Source of the DNA: Spongiibacter pelagi
GTDB taxonomy: Bacteria > Pseudomonadota > Gammaproteobacteria > Pseudomonadales > Spongiibacteraceae
NCBI RefSeq assembly: GCF_014705705.1
Contig: NZ_JACXLD010000001.1
Location: forward strand, 434,001 to 498,000
DNA length: 64,000 nucleotides
Direction of reading: 5' to 3'
Shown here one piece after another: positions 28,747 through 37,539 of this stretch (position 1 is the stretch's first letter; every line of letters starts with the position of its first letter). The notes beneath the pieces were generated by a model that was given only the letters and a program-made list of their open reading frames with translations, did not search any database and was not told the DNA's origin. Position numbers and translations under genes: made by a program.

Positions 28747-29154
28747 ATGACGTACTCTCCGGAAATGGTCATGCTGATCCAGCAGTTGCGTTCGCGAATT
28801 CGCGCTGAGTTCGGCGTAAAAATCCGCCTCGTTGATCCCGAATTGCTCTCGACCTTGGGTGAAATGGGCAAGAAAAGTCGCGATCAATACACCCGCAAAA
28901 CGGTTGCAGAATTGTTATCGATGGCGGGCAGTGATTTCTCACTGGAGAGCAAGGCGGAGCCGCAGAAAAAGAAAGAAAAGGATCATGCGGCGATTACCGA
29001 AATGACTTATCGCGGCCAGAAGGTTTATCGCGATGCCAATGCTACTCGCGAGCCGGTGGCCCAATCAGAATCACTCACCCTTGATCCCGCGGAGGAGGGG
29101 GCGGCCCCCAAAAAGACCAAGCAGATGTACCGCGGGCAAGTGGTGTATAAATAG
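28747..29154 (+). CDS. Small YRGQ-motif protein of unknown function
   Basis: 135 residues. The N-terminal ~60 residues form a plausible helical domain (MLIQQLRSRIRAEFGVKIRL, KTVAELLSMAG). A lysine-rich linker follows, then two copies of a short motif, TYRGQKVYR and, at the very C-terminus, MYRGQVVYK. The motif resembles the YRG element of DUF4278-type proteins, but I do not claim membership. The ATG at 28747 is chosen because homology-like composition begins there; the upstream extension from 28681 is cysteine- and arginine-rich and unlikely. Confidence 0.55.
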   Translation: MTYSPEMVMLIQQLRSRIRAEFGVKIRLVDPELLSTLGEMGKKSRDQYTRKTVAELLSMAGSDFSLESKAEPQKKKEKDHAAITEMTYRGQKVYRDANATREPVAQSESLTLDPAEEGAAPKKTKQMYRGQVVYK

Positions 29155-29172
29155 CGGTGTCGCCAGTTCAAC

Positions 29173-30015
29173 TCAAGGCTGGCGATATTCCAATAGTGAT
29201 TTGCCAACCGGTTTTCCAAGCAGGCTTTCTAATTGTTTTAATGCTGGCGGCAATTGCTTGCTCAGTTTCCACGGCGGATTAATCACAAACATACCGCTGC
29301 CATACATGCCGTGCTGTCCCTCGGGCGACATAACTTCCAGCTCGGCGCGCAAATAATATTCCGGCGATAGTGCCATCAGCCCTTTTACCAGTGCCTTGTG
29401 ATCTGCTTTTGGCAGCAAGGGATACCAGACCGCGAATATGCCGTGGGGGAAGCGATCAAGCGCATCGCTAACGGCATCTACCACGGTTTGGTAATCGCTT
29501 TTGTCTTCGTAGGGCGGGTCGATCAAAATCAGTCCGCGCTGGGATTTGGGCGGCTGAATGGCGCGCAGGCCGGCAAAGCCATCGGCATGGGCCAGCTTGG
29601 CATCTCGATAACTTAATTTGTAAAGCGCATCGGCGTCGGCAGAATGTAGTTCAAAAAACGCCGCGCGATCAGTTTTGCGCTTCATTTGTAGCGCAATCAG
29701 AGGCGAGCCGGGGTAGCAGTGGGTCAGGCTTTTACCGAAGCGAACGCAGCAGTCATCAACCGTATTCAGATACAGCCGCAACTCCGCGCAGAGGTTTTTG
29801 CTGGCGTGGCGCAGGCTGTCTATGCCGCCGATAAATTCAGCATTTTTCTGGGCAAAATCATTGTCCAGATCATACAGGCCGGCACCGGCATGGGTGTCGA
29901 CATAAAGAAAGGGCTCTTCATGTCTTAGCAAGTGATCAAGGCTGAGCACTTGCACCAGATGTTTGAGCACGTCGGCGTGATTGCCCGCGTGAAAACCATG
30001 ACGATAACTCAGCAT
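29173..30015 (-). CDS. rlmJ: 23S rRNA (adenine2030-N6)-methyltransferase
   Basis: 280 residues beginning MLSYRHGFHAGNHADVLKH, the hallmark of RlmJ (YhiR). SAM-dependent; the catalytic motif is LIDPPYEDKSDY. It methylates A2030 in 23S rRNA. It follows fbp by 13 bases on the same strand, so they may be co-transcribed. Confidence 0.95.
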   Translation of the reverse strand: MLSYRHGFHAGNHADVLKHLVQVLSLDHLLRHEEPFLYVDTHAGAGLYDLDNDFAQKNAEFIGGIDSLRHASKNLCAELRLYLNTVDDCCVRFGKSLTHCYPGSPLIALQMKRKTDRAAFFELHSADADALYKLSYRDAKLAHADGFAGLRAIQPPKSQRGLILIDPPYEDKSDYQTVVDAVSDALDRFPHGIFAVWYPLLPKADHKALVKGLMALSPEYYLRAELEVMSPEGQHGMYGSGMFVINPPWKLSKQLPPALKQLESLLGKPVGKSLLEYRQP

Positions 30016-30028
30016 TTAGTCACACCTT

Positions 30029-31021
30029 TTAGGCGTTGCCGTGATATTCCACACAGCGTAGCACTTCATTTTTCGCGCCGAGAATCACCGGCACCCGCTG
30101 GTGAATATGCTCGGGTTGAATGTCGAGAATCTTGCCGGCGGCGGTCCATACTTCACCGCCCGCTTGTTCCACCAAGAAGCCCATGGGGTTGGCTTCATAC
30201 ATCAAACGCAGTTTACCCGCTTGATCGGGTTTGCGTGAATCCCACGGATAGGTGAACAAGCCGCCGCGACACAAAATGCGGTGTACATCGGCAACCATGG
30301 CGGCCACCCAGCGCATATTAAAGTCTTTGCCTCTTGGGCCTTCGGCGCCTTCGAGCAGCTCGGCAATATAGCGTTGCATGGCCGGATGCCAGAAGCGCTG
30401 GTTGGACATATTAATGGCGAATTCTTTGGCGTCTTCAGGAATAGTTACGGCGTTATTGGTCAGCAGGTAATCGCCATTGCTGGGGTCTAGGGTAAACATC
30501 ACTACGCCATTACCAACACTTAGGGCCAGCATGGTCGACGGGCCGTAAAGCACATAACCGGCGGCAACTTGCTGGCGGCCGGGCTGTAAAAAATCCTGTT
30601 CGGTAGCGGCGTGTTCACCACGGCTTTCAAGGATCGAAAAGATGGTGCCAACCATGCTGTTAATGTCGATATTTGAGGAGCCGTCGAGGGGGTCAAAGGT
30701 GACTAGATATTGGCCATCGGTTTGGCAGGCGACAATTTCTGGCTCCTCTTCGGAGGCCAAGCCGCGAACGCTTGGATTTTTGCCCAGACTGTCTTTGATT
30801 AGATCGTTGGCAATCACATCGAGTTTTTTCTGGTCTTCACCCTGAACATTTTCCGCTCCCGCGGCACCCAATACACCGGCAAGCGCGCCTTTGGTGAGGG
30901 CGTGATGAATACTGTGGCAGGCCTCGGTGAGACTAAATAGGACAGATTGCAGTTGTTCGCTGGCTTGCTGTTGCTGCAGATAGTCTTTGAGGGAAAGGGT
31001 GGTGCCGACAGCTTGGCTCAT
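30029..31021 (-). CDS. fbp: Fructose-1,6-bisphosphatase class 1
   Basis: 330-residue class I FBPase, hydrolysing fructose-1,6-bisphosphate in gluconeogenesis. Metal motif [15 protein letters not shown] is present, preceded by ASEEEPEI and followed by [21 protein letters not shown]. It complements the fba-pgk genes 11 kb away in a gluconeogenic direction. Upstream of the start is an imperfect hairpin of no clear role. Confidence 0.95.
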   Translation of the reverse strand: MSQAVGTTLSLKDYLQQQQASEQLQSVLFSLTEACHSIHHALTKGALAGVLGAAGAENVQGEDQKKLDVIANDLIKDSLGKNPSVRGLASEEEPEIVACQTDGQYLVTFDPLDGSSNIDINSMVGTIFSILESRGEHAATEQDFLQPGRQQVAAGYVLYGPSTMLALSVGNGVVMFTLDPSNGDYLLTNNAVTIPEDAKEFAINMSNQRFWHPAMQRYIAELLEGAEGPRGKDFNMRWVAAMVADVHRILCRGGLFTYPWDSRKPDQAGKLRLMYEANPMGFLVEQAGGEVWTAAGKILDIQPEHIHQRVPVILGAKNEVLRCVEYHGNA

Positions 31022-31176
31022 TGTGGAATTCCATTGGTCAAATTCAGTCGGTAATTATGCCATTGCCAGCCGGGATTCGACAGGGGCAATCCCGTTGCTG
31101 AGCGCTTTGAGTGATTGAAGCGCGGCGAAGGCTGGGTTAGCTTAGGCCGATCAAAAAACACTAGACGGGGATTATC

Positions 31177-31959
31177 GTGAAACGCTTATTGGCTTTGTGT
31201 GTAGGTTTAATTATGGGGGCATCAGTGCAAGCAGAGGTTTTAGAGCAAACACTAAGCCTGCCGGACAATTTAGGTACGGCGGTTCTCTACCGGGCAGCGG
31301 CAAGCGATGAACTCAAGCCCGCCGTGATTGTGGTGCATGAGTGGTGGGGGCTGAATGATTACGCCAAATCCCGTGCGCGAATGCTGGCTGAAGCGGGTTA
31401 TACCGCACTGGCGCTGAATATGTATGACGAGGGCGAAGTGTCTGATCACCCTGAAAACGCCAAACTGTTTATGCAAAAAGCACTGGCAAACCCTAAGCAA
31501 ATGAATGCGCGAGTTGATACCGCGATGCTGGTTCTGCGTCAGCAACGTGGCGTAAACAATAATGCGATTTATGCTATTGGGTACTGTTTTGGTGGCGCAG
31601 TAGTACTGCAGCAGGCGCGTCGCGGTGTGAATTTGGCGGGCGTGGCCAGTTTTCACGGCAGCCTCGGTACCGAGACTCCCGCTCAGAAAGGCGTGATCAA
31701 AGCCAAGGTGCTGGTCGCCAATGGCGCGGCTGATCCCTTTGTGCCCGCCGAGCAAGTGACAGGTCTGGTGCAGGAGATGGCAGCGGCCGAGGTGGATTTA
31801 CAGTTAATGAATTTTGCCAATGTAACCCACGGCTTTAGCAATCCGGGCGCGACCGCCAAAGGCCAGAAATACAATATGCCACTGGCTTATGATGCGGCGG
31901 CGGATAAGGCGAGCTGGCAAGCACTGCTAGATATGTTGGGGCGTGAGCAGGCCAATTAA
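31177..31959 (+). CDS. Exported dienelactone hydrolase family protein
   Basis: 260-residue alpha/beta hydrolase with a signal peptide (LLALCVGLIMGASVQAE). The catalytic triad of the family is visible: Cys in AIGYCFGGAV, Asp in ANGAADPFVPAE, His in ANVTHGFSNPG; the early VVHEWWGLNDYAKSRARMLA is also typical. The natural substrate is unclear, because most members are not true dienelactone hydrolases. GTG start. The downstream kinase-like gene begins 25 bases after a duplicated leader. Confidence 0.88.
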   Translation: MKRLLALCVGLIMGASVQAEVLEQTLSLPDNLGTAVLYRAAASDELKPAVIVVHEWWGLNDYAKSRARMLAEAGYTALALNMYDEGEVSDHPENAKLFMQKALANPKQMNARVDTAMLVLRQQRGVNNNAIYAIGYCFGGAVVLQQARRGVNLAGVASFHGSLGTETPAQKGVIKAKVLVANGAADPFVPAEQVTGLVQEMAAAEVDLQLMNFANVTHGFSNPGATAKGQKYNMPLAYDAAADKASWQALLDMLGREQAN

Positions 31960-31996
31960 GCGGTATGAGTAAAAAATAAGCGGCATGAGTAAAAAA
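31957..31996 (+). repeat. 20-bp tandem duplication at the ABC1 kinase start
   Basis: TAAGCGGTATGAGTAAAAAA is followed directly by TAAGCGGCATGAGTAAAAAA, identical at 19 of 20 positions. Each copy has an ATG AGT AAA AAA start; the first copy terminates after four codons at the TAA beginning the second. Confidence 0.8.
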
Positions 31997-33355
31997 GACG
32001 AGGGCCTGTCGAGGCTGAAAACCGGCGGGTTCTCGCGGCGTTTGGAGTTATCAAAACTCGGATTGAAATTCGGCAGCCGCGCCATAGGCCAAAAGCTGCG
32101 CGAACAATTCAGTGATAATGACGAGGCTCATCAGCAGCGCCGTCAGCAAAACATCGACTGGCTGATTGCCGAGCTTGGCAAGCTAAAAGGCAGCGTGGTG
32201 AAGATCGGCCAGGTGATGGCCACCTATGGTGACTTTGTGTTGCCGCCAGAGGTGGCTGATGCGCTTCATCGGCTTGAAGACGATACGCCGCCTATGGCGT
32301 GGTCGGTGATTCAAAAACAATTGCACTGCGAGTTAGGCGCTGAGCGTTTAGCAGAATTGGATATTGATCCGACTCCGCTGGCGGCGGCCTCATTGGGGCA
32401 GGTGCATCGCGCCACCTTGAAAAAAACCGGCGCAGAACTGTGCATTAAAGTGCAGTATCCGGGAGTGGATACCACCATTGATGCTGATTTTGGCGCGGTG
32501 CTGACCCTGCTTAAACTCTCTCGCTTATTGGAATCAACCCGCAATATAGATGCGTGGTTTGAGGATGTGCGTGAGCTGCTCCACAAAGAAGTGGATTACG
32601 AGCAAGAGCGGCGCGATATGGATTTTGTCGCGCAAAAATTGGCGGCGGATTCCCGCTATATTGTTCCTCAAAGTTATCCTGAATATTGCACTCGCCGAAT
32701 TCTCACTATGAGTTATGAGGCGAGCGAGGCGGTAGCCAGTGATGCGGTACAAGCGCTTTCGCAATCGCGGCGCAATGCGCTAGGTCGCAGCATACTTGGG
32801 GTGTTTTTAAATGAGGTGTTTTGCTGGAAGCGCCTGCAAACCGACCCCAACTTTGGCAACTTTCGGGTAAGAGTTGACCCCCAAGGTGAGCAGGATCAAT
32901 TGCTATTGCTGGATTTTGGCGCCATGCGAATGCTGTCTGAGCCTTTCGCCACAGAATTCGGCGAGATGTTACTGGCAGCTTATCGCAAAGATCGCATAGT
33001 GTTTCTTGAGCGCGCGATCAGCTTGGAATTTATGAAATCGCACTTTCCCGATAGTGTGCTGCAAAATTTTGCCGATATTGGAATGGATATCGCGGAGCCG
33101 TTGCGCGGTGTGGATGACTCGGTGCCGAGCAGCGCCACAAATTCAGATGGGGTCTATCATTGGCGCCAAAGTAATTTACCCAAGCGCATTGCCAAACAGG
33201 CAATGGCGGCGTCGCTCAGTTTGTACTTTGCGCTGCCGCCCAAGGACTTTCTCTATGTCATGCGAAAACTTCTGGGTGTGTATGCCTTGATCGCCCAGCT
33301 CGACGCCCAGTTTGACGGCGAGCCGGTGCTCAAGGCGGTGTGTCAGTTGGATTAG
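31985..33355 (+). CDS. ABC1/COQ8-like atypical kinase
   Basis: 456-residue UbiB/ADCK-family protein. KIGQVMATYGD carries the KxGQ motif, AAASLGQVHRATLK the Ala-rich nucleotide loop, LCIKVQYPGV the ATP-binding lysine, and LLLDFGAMR the metal-binding DFG. The catalytic region reads LQTDPNFGNF, closer to mitochondrial COQ8 (QTDPNxxNF) than to E. coli UbiB. COQ8 proteins support ubiquinone biosynthesis as ATPases rather than classical protein kinases. It has no C-terminal membrane helices like UbiB. It overlaps yceI by four bases in convergence. A ubiquinone role is inferred. Confidence 0.88.
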   Translation: MSKKDEGLSRLKTGGFSRRLELSKLGLKFGSRAIGQKLREQFSDNDEAHQQRRQQNIDWLIAELGKLKGSVVKIGQVMATYGDFVLPPEVADALHRLEDDTPPMAWSVIQKQLHCELGAERLAELDIDPTPLAAASLGQVHRATLKKTGAELCIKVQYPGVDTTIDADFGAVLTLLKLSRLLESTRNIDAWFEDVRELLHKEVDYEQERRDMDFVAQKLAADSRYIVPQSYPEYCTRRILTMSYEASEAVASDAVQALSQSRRNALGRSILGVFLNEVFCWKRLQTDPNFGNFRVRVDPQGEQDQLLLLDFGAMRMLSEPFATEFGEMLLAAYRKDRIVFLERAISLEFMKSHFPDSVLQNFADIGMDIAEPLRGVDDSVPSSATNSDGVYHWRQSNLPKRIAKQAMAASLSLYFALPPKDFLYVMRKLLGVYALIAQLDAQFDGEPVLKAVCQLD

Positions 33356-33924
33356 TTGCGAATCCCTTCAATATCCAAGGTCATCTCAACCACTTCTGAG
33401 GCGGGGCCGAGGTTCATTGGAATGCCGAAATCCTTCAGCTTGAATTCAGTGGTGCCGGTAAACCCTGCGCGATAACCACCCCAGTAATCTTTGCCTTCGC
33501 CGACTTTATCGACATCAATGACCAGCTCTTTGGTAACGCCGCGCAGAGTCAGATCACCGGTCAGGGTCATGCTGCCATCGGCGGCGACGGTGACTTTCTT
33601 GCTGGTAAATGTCGCCGTTGGGAATTTCTCAACAAACAGGAAATCTTCCCGGCGCAGGTGCTTATCGCGCTCGGCGTGGTTGCTGTCTACGCTGCGGGTG
33701 TCGATATTAACCTGAACCTTTGAGGCTTCAGGCTTGCTGGGGTCGTAAGAAAAGCTGCCATCAAAGGTGTTAAAGCGACCGTATAGCCAGCTATAACCCA
33801 AGTGCTTAATTTTGAATTGGATAAAGGCGTGGGCATCTTTTGTGTCGATGGTGTAATCGGCGGCGTGCAGCGGGCTATTTAGGCCCAGCATTGCCAACAA
33901 CAGAGTGGGAAGAACGCGTTTCAT
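33352..33924 (-). CDS. YceI-family periplasmic protein
   Basis: 190 residues: signal peptide (LPTLLLAMLGLNSPLHAA), then the YceI lipocalin-like beta-barrel with YTIDTKDAHAFIQFKIKHLG, FNTFDGSFSYDP, VDSNHAERDKHLR and LTLRGVTKELVIDV. YceI proteins bind long isoprenoids, possibly ubiquinone or its precursors. It lies downstream of a cytochrome b561 gene on the same strand, the common pairing, and next to a COQ8-like gene, which strengthens a quinone theme. Confidence 0.92.
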   Translation of the reverse strand: MKRVLPTLLLAMLGLNSPLHAADYTIDTKDAHAFIQFKIKHLGYSWLYGRFNTFDGSFSYDPSKPEASKVQVNIDTRSVDSNHAERDKHLRREDFLFVEKFPTATFTSKKVTVAADGSMTLTGDLTLRGVTKELVIDVDKVGEGKDYWGGYRAGFTGTTEFKLKDFGIPMNLGPASEVVEMTLDIEGIRN

Positions 33925-34008
33925 GGGTATCGCTCCTAGTGAGTTAACAGAGTTGTAAAACAGAGTGTTAAAACAGGGTGTTAAAACAGGGTACTGATTT
34001 GCTGGGCT

Positions 34009-34569
34009 TTATTCGCCGCCCAGCATTTTCTTCAGCGTATTATCGCGGTCGAGAAAGTGGTGTTTTAGTGCGGCCAGTGCGTGCAGCCCTGCTACAGCCA
34101 CAATTGCCCAAGCCAAAATTTCATGAATTTCGCCGGCGATATCTTCTTGCTCAGGCAACCCAGAAATAAGCGCGGGCACCTCGAACCAATTAAATACAGA
34201 AATACTGCGGCCATCGGCGGTGGAGATCAGGTAGCCGGCAATCATCGTTGTGAGCATCAGGCCGTAAAGTAGCCAATGAACGAGATGGGAGCTGCTTTTT
34301 TCCCAAGGTTTCAGGCTGGGAGCATCGGCGGGGCGCGCATTAGCCAGTCGCCAAAAGAAGCGAAACACCAGCAGCGCCAGCAAAATCAGGCCGATGCTTT
34401 TATGAATAAATGGGCCTTGCTTGTACCACGGGTCGTAGTAGCTGAGGCCGCTCATCCACAGGCCGAGGCCGAATAGGCCAATAATGCCCAGCGCCATAAG
34501 CCAGTGAATGGCGATGCTGATTGCACCGTAACGGCGAGTTGAATTTTGCAGTTGCATGGCGGCATCCAT
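34009..34569 (-). CDS. Cytochrome b561
   Basis: 186-residue inner-membrane di-haem cytochrome with four predicted helices. Candidate haem histidines lie in AIHWLMALG, FIHKSIGL, LVHWLLYGL and AGLHALAALKHHF. It oxidises ubiquinol, and some members protect against superoxide. It starts the transcript that includes yceI, with 85 bases between. Start is the ATG at 34569 preceding QLQNSTRRYG. Confidence 0.9.
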   Translation of the reverse strand: MDAAMQLQNSTRRYGAISIAIHWLMALGIIGLFGLGLWMSGLSYYDPWYKQGPFIHKSIGLILLALLVFRFFWRLANARPADAPSLKPWEKSSSHLVHWLLYGLMLTTMIAGYLISTADGRSISVFNWFEVPALISGLPEQEDIAGEIHEILAWAIVAVAGLHALAALKHHFLDRDNTLKKMLGGE

Positions 34570-34633
34570 CTAAAAGTTAAGCCTAGTATAGATAGGATGC
34601 GTTGATTAAAAAGCGCAATTTGCACACTTAATT

Positions 34634-34650
34634 GATCAGAAAAACTGATC
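34634..34650. other. Inverted repeat between LLM3 and cytochrome b561
   Basis: GATCAG and CTGATC flank five A in the gap between the cytochrome b561 start and the third LLM gene's stop. It may be part of the cytochrome promoter or a weak plus-strand terminator (TATTTTT follows). Confidence 0.3.
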
Positions 34651-34667
34651 TATTTTTGGAGTTGTTA

Positions 34668-35540
34668 TTATCCAAGCAAGGCTGCCAAGCGCTCAACCTC
34701 GGCAATCTCGGCGGTGGCGGGCACTAATTGAATTTCATCGCAGCCGACCTCGGTCATGGCGGCAATGCCGTCGCGAATGGCATCGGCATCGTGCATGCTC
34801 ATGCCCTTGGCGATTTTGCTAGCCTCGCCATCGCCAAACACTTTTAGGTAATCAAAAACATACTGGTAGAGATGTTCCTGTGCGTTATTCGCAAGGGAGT
34901 ACCAAAATCCGCCCATAAAATAGGGCGTGCTACTGCGCCCGGCGTCTAGCCATGCCTGATTGGCGTTATCTTTGAAATAGCGTGTTAAATCGGCGTTGCC
35001 ATCCATCGCAAAGCTATACAGGCCGTCGGCCCATTTGGCGACGCGGGCAATACTTTTGGGGCCCATTGATCCAGCGAGAATAGGTGGCCCGCCAGCTTGT
35101 ACTGGCATGGGGCCGAGTACGCCAATGCCGTCAAAATCTTCGCCCTGCCAGACCCGTTTCATAATCGCGATTTGATCATCCATTTTTTGAAAGCGGCCCT
35201 TCATGCTTGCGCCCAAGGCTCGGTAGTCTTGTTCTCTACCGCCAACGCCTACACAGAGAGTAACCCGGCCGTCTGAGAGAATATCCAGTGTGGCGACTTC
35301 CTTGGCGGCTTGCATGGCACTGTGCATGGGCAGTACATAGAGCGAAGGAATAATACGAACGCGTTCGGTACAGGCGGCAGCAAAGGCCAGAATATTGCGC
35401 ATTTCCAGCGTGTTGCCGGTTACGCGTTCACCGCAGGACAGGCTGTGAAAAGGGCCTTGGTCGATGGCGCGACACCAATCTTGAAAGGTTTTGCGGTTGA
35501 GCCCCGCTTTCATATAGGGCAAGCAGATTCCGATTTTCAT
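34668..35540 (-). CDS. LLM-class flavin-dependent oxidoreductase (third of three)
   Basis: 290-residue luciferase-like fold: MKIGICLPYMKAGLNR at the start, VRIIPSLYVLPMHSAMQAAK, SDGRVTLCVGVGGREQDYRA and GGPPILAGSMGPKSIARVAK. It resembles the probable F420-dependent oxidoreductase subgroup in loop pattern, but cofactor is unproved. It is isolated from the P450 cluster by about 6 kb and lies alone on the minus strand. Confidence 0.85.
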   Translation of the reverse strand: MKIGICLPYMKAGLNRKTFQDWCRAIDQGPFHSLSCGERVTGNTLEMRNILAFAAACTERVRIIPSLYVLPMHSAMQAAKEVATLDILSDGRVTLCVGVGGREQDYRALGASMKGRFQKMDDQIAIMKRVWQGEDFDGIGVLGPMPVQAGGPPILAGSMGPKSIARVAKWADGLYSFAMDGNADLTRYFKDNANQAWLDAGRSSTPYFMGGFWYSLANNAQEHLYQYVFDYLKVFGDGEASKIAKGMSMHDADAIRDGIAAMTEVGCDEIQLVPATAEIAEVERLAALLG

Positions 35541-35643
35541 TTTATTGTACGGTTTTGTTTGATTTGAGTGGGTCGCTGATTTATACCGGGAAACAAAGGA
35601 AATAGCCTCACCAGATTGGGTGAGGGCAATTTATAGGGCGAAT

Positions 35644-36618
35644 ATGGGTATGAAAGATTTTGTGGTTTACAGCTATTTATTAGATGGCAATGGCGGGGCG
35701 GCGACCTTGGATGAGGCGGGTTTGAAAAGCTGGACTCCCGAACAAGGTGTGCTTTGGCTGCACCTTAATTACGACAAACCCGACGTTGCGGAATTCCTCG
35801 AGCAGGAATGTGGTTTGGATGAAATTACTGTGGCGGCACTGACCGCTGGCGAAACTCGTCCTCGCGCAACTGCTCATGCGGGCGGTGTGTTGATGGCGCT
35901 GCGTGGCGTGAATATGAATCCGAATGCCGACCCGGAAGATATGGTGTCGATCCGTTTGTTCGCAACGCCTCAGCGTATTATTAGCACCCGTAAACGCCGC
36001 CTGCTTTCGGTTGATGATCTGGTCAATGGCTTGCAACAAAATGCAGGGCCGGCCAGCTCGGCGGAATTTATTTCGCTGCTTTGCGATCGACTGGTGCGGC
36101 GCATGTCGGGCTTGGTTATGGATTTGGAGGAGCATCTCGACACCTTGGAAGAGTCGTTGATGAATCTGCCACGCAACAAGTTGCGCAGTGAATTGAGCGA
36201 TGTGCGTCGCCAATGTATTTCCCTGCGCCGTTATTTGGCGCCCCAGCGCGAGGCCTTGAGTTGGTTTGTGTCTGAGCGCCTAGCTTGGTTTGGCGATATA
36301 GAGCGGGCGCAGGTGAGGGAGACGGGCGATCAGTTAGCGCAGAAGATTGAAACGCTGGACAGCATTCGTGATCGTGCGGGCGTGGCGCAAGAAGAATTGG
36401 TTAACCAGATTTCGGAAGAGTCCAATAATCGCATGTATTTATTGTCGATTGTGTCAGCGATATTTTTGCCCTTGGGTTTTGCCACTGGCGTATTGGGCGT
36501 GAATGTTGGCGGAATTCCCGGTGCCGATAATGCCGATGCTTTCGCTATCTTTGTGCTGGGCATGGCGGTGATTGCCGGGGCGATGTTGGCGTGGTTTCGC
36601 TATAAGAAGTGGGTTTGA
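35644..36618 (+). CDS. ZntB/CorA-family divalent metal transporter
   Basis: 324 residues with the CorA architecture: a cytoplasmic alpha/beta domain, a long helix (MDLEEHLDTLEESLMNLPRN onward) and two C-terminal membrane helices (LLSIVSAIFLPLGFATGVL and AIFVLGMAVIAGAMLAWF). The pore motif is GVNVGGIPG, as in ZntB, instead of GMN as in CorA, so zinc transport is more likely than magnesium. The ATG at 35644 is preferred over an in-frame GTG at 35620. Confidence 0.87.
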   Translation: MGMKDFVVYSYLLDGNGGAATLDEAGLKSWTPEQGVLWLHLNYDKPDVAEFLEQECGLDEITVAALTAGETRPRATAHAGGVLMALRGVNMNPNADPEDMVSIRLFATPQRIISTRKRRLLSVDDLVNGLQQNAGPASSAEFISLLCDRLVRRMSGLVMDLEEHLDTLEESLMNLPRNKLRSELSDVRRQCISLRRYLAPQREALSWFVSERLAWFGDIERAQVRETGDQLAQKIETLDSIRDRAGVAQEELVNQISEESNNRMYLLSIVSAIFLPLGFATGVLGVNVGGIPGADNADAFAIFVLGMAVIAGAMLAWFRYKKWV

Positions 36619-36632
36619 TTTCTTAGAACAAA

Positions 36633-36655
36633 ATCCCCGGCACTGGGCCGGGGAT
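36633..36655 (-). terminator. Terminator of the SAM-cycle operon
   Basis: 9-bp stem ATCCCCGGC / GCCGGGGAT with a 5-base loop; on the minus strand it is followed by TTTGTT. It lies 24 bases past the metF stop and may also serve the convergent transporter gene. Confidence 0.65.
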
Positions 36656-36678
36656 GGCAGCGATTTTGGTTTGCTAGA

Positions 36679-37515
36679 TCAAGCGGAAAAACTCGATTGC
36701 AGTCTTTGTAGCAAGGTTTTAACGGGCTCGACCTGGTTCATCGTATAAAAATGAATGCCGGGCGCGCCGCCTTCCATCAATACGTGGCAAAGTTCGTTCA
36801 CCACCTCTAAACCAAATTTGGCAATGCTGTCGGTGTCGTCGCCATAGGCTTCAAGTTTCTGTGCCAGCCAGCGCGGAATGTCGGCTCCGCAATTGCGTGA
36901 GAAGCGCGCCAAATTTGTATAGTTAGTGATGGGCATAATGCCGGGATAAATCGGTTTGTCGATGCCGATTTTTTCGCAGGCATCCAGAAAGTAAAAATAG
37001 CTATCTGGATTAAAGAAATACTGGGTGATGGCGCTATTGGCGCCGGCATCCAATTTTTCCTTTAGAAAGCGCACATCGGCATCGTAGCTGGGCGCATCTG
37101 GGTGAATCTCCGGATAAGCCGCGACTTCGATTTCGAAATGATCGCCGGTGTGCTTGCGAATAAACTCTACCAACTCGCGGGCATAAACCAAACGAGTGGC
37201 ACCCATGCCGGAAGGCAGGTCGCCGCGCAGGGCAACAATGCGATCTACGCCGTTGGCTTTGTAGTCCTCAATTAATTCCAGCACCGTGGCTTCATCATCG
37301 CCACCAAAGGACAGGTGAGGGGCGACAGACAGGCCAGCCTGTTTGGTTTCCAGCACAATGCCACGGGTGTTATTGCGGGTTGAGCCGCCAGCGCCGTAAG
37401 TCACCGAGAAAAATTCCGGTGACAATTCGGCCAGTTCGGCTCGGGTTTGAGAGAGCTTTTCCCGGCCGGCATCGGTCTTGGGCGGGAAAAACTCAAAGCT
37501 GTAACGCTTGCTCAT
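36679..37515 (-). CDS. metF: 5,10-methylenetetrahydrofolate reductase
   Basis: 278-residue MetF, reducing methylene-THF to methyl-THF with NADH and FAD to supply methyl groups for methionine. YSFEFFPPKTDAGREKL opens the barrel, with SVTYGAGGST, PHLSFGG, IVALRGDLPSG and AYPEIHP following. Last gene of the sahR-metK-ahcY-metF run, 24 bases after ahcY. Confidence 0.96.
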   Translation of the reverse strand: MSKRYSFEFFPPKTDAGREKLSQTRAELAELSPEFFSVTYGAGGSTRNNTRGIVLETKQAGLSVAPHLSFGGDDEATVLELIEDYKANGVDRIVALRGDLPSGMGATRLVYARELVEFIRKHTGDHFEIEVAAYPEIHPDAPSYDADVRFLKEKLDAGANSAITQYFFNPDSYFYFLDACEKIGIDKPIYPGIMPITNYTNLARFSRNCGADIPRWLAQKLEAYGDDTDSIAKFGLEVVNELCHVLMEGGAPGIHFYTMNQVEPVKTLLQRLQSSFSA

Positions 37516-37539
37516 ACTAATGCCTTTTAAAATCGCGCC

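Noticed and set aside
31071-31094. CGGGATT/AATCCCG hairpin between fbp and the hydrolase
   Set aside because: Only seven base pairs with a 10-base loop and no T run; could arise by chance.
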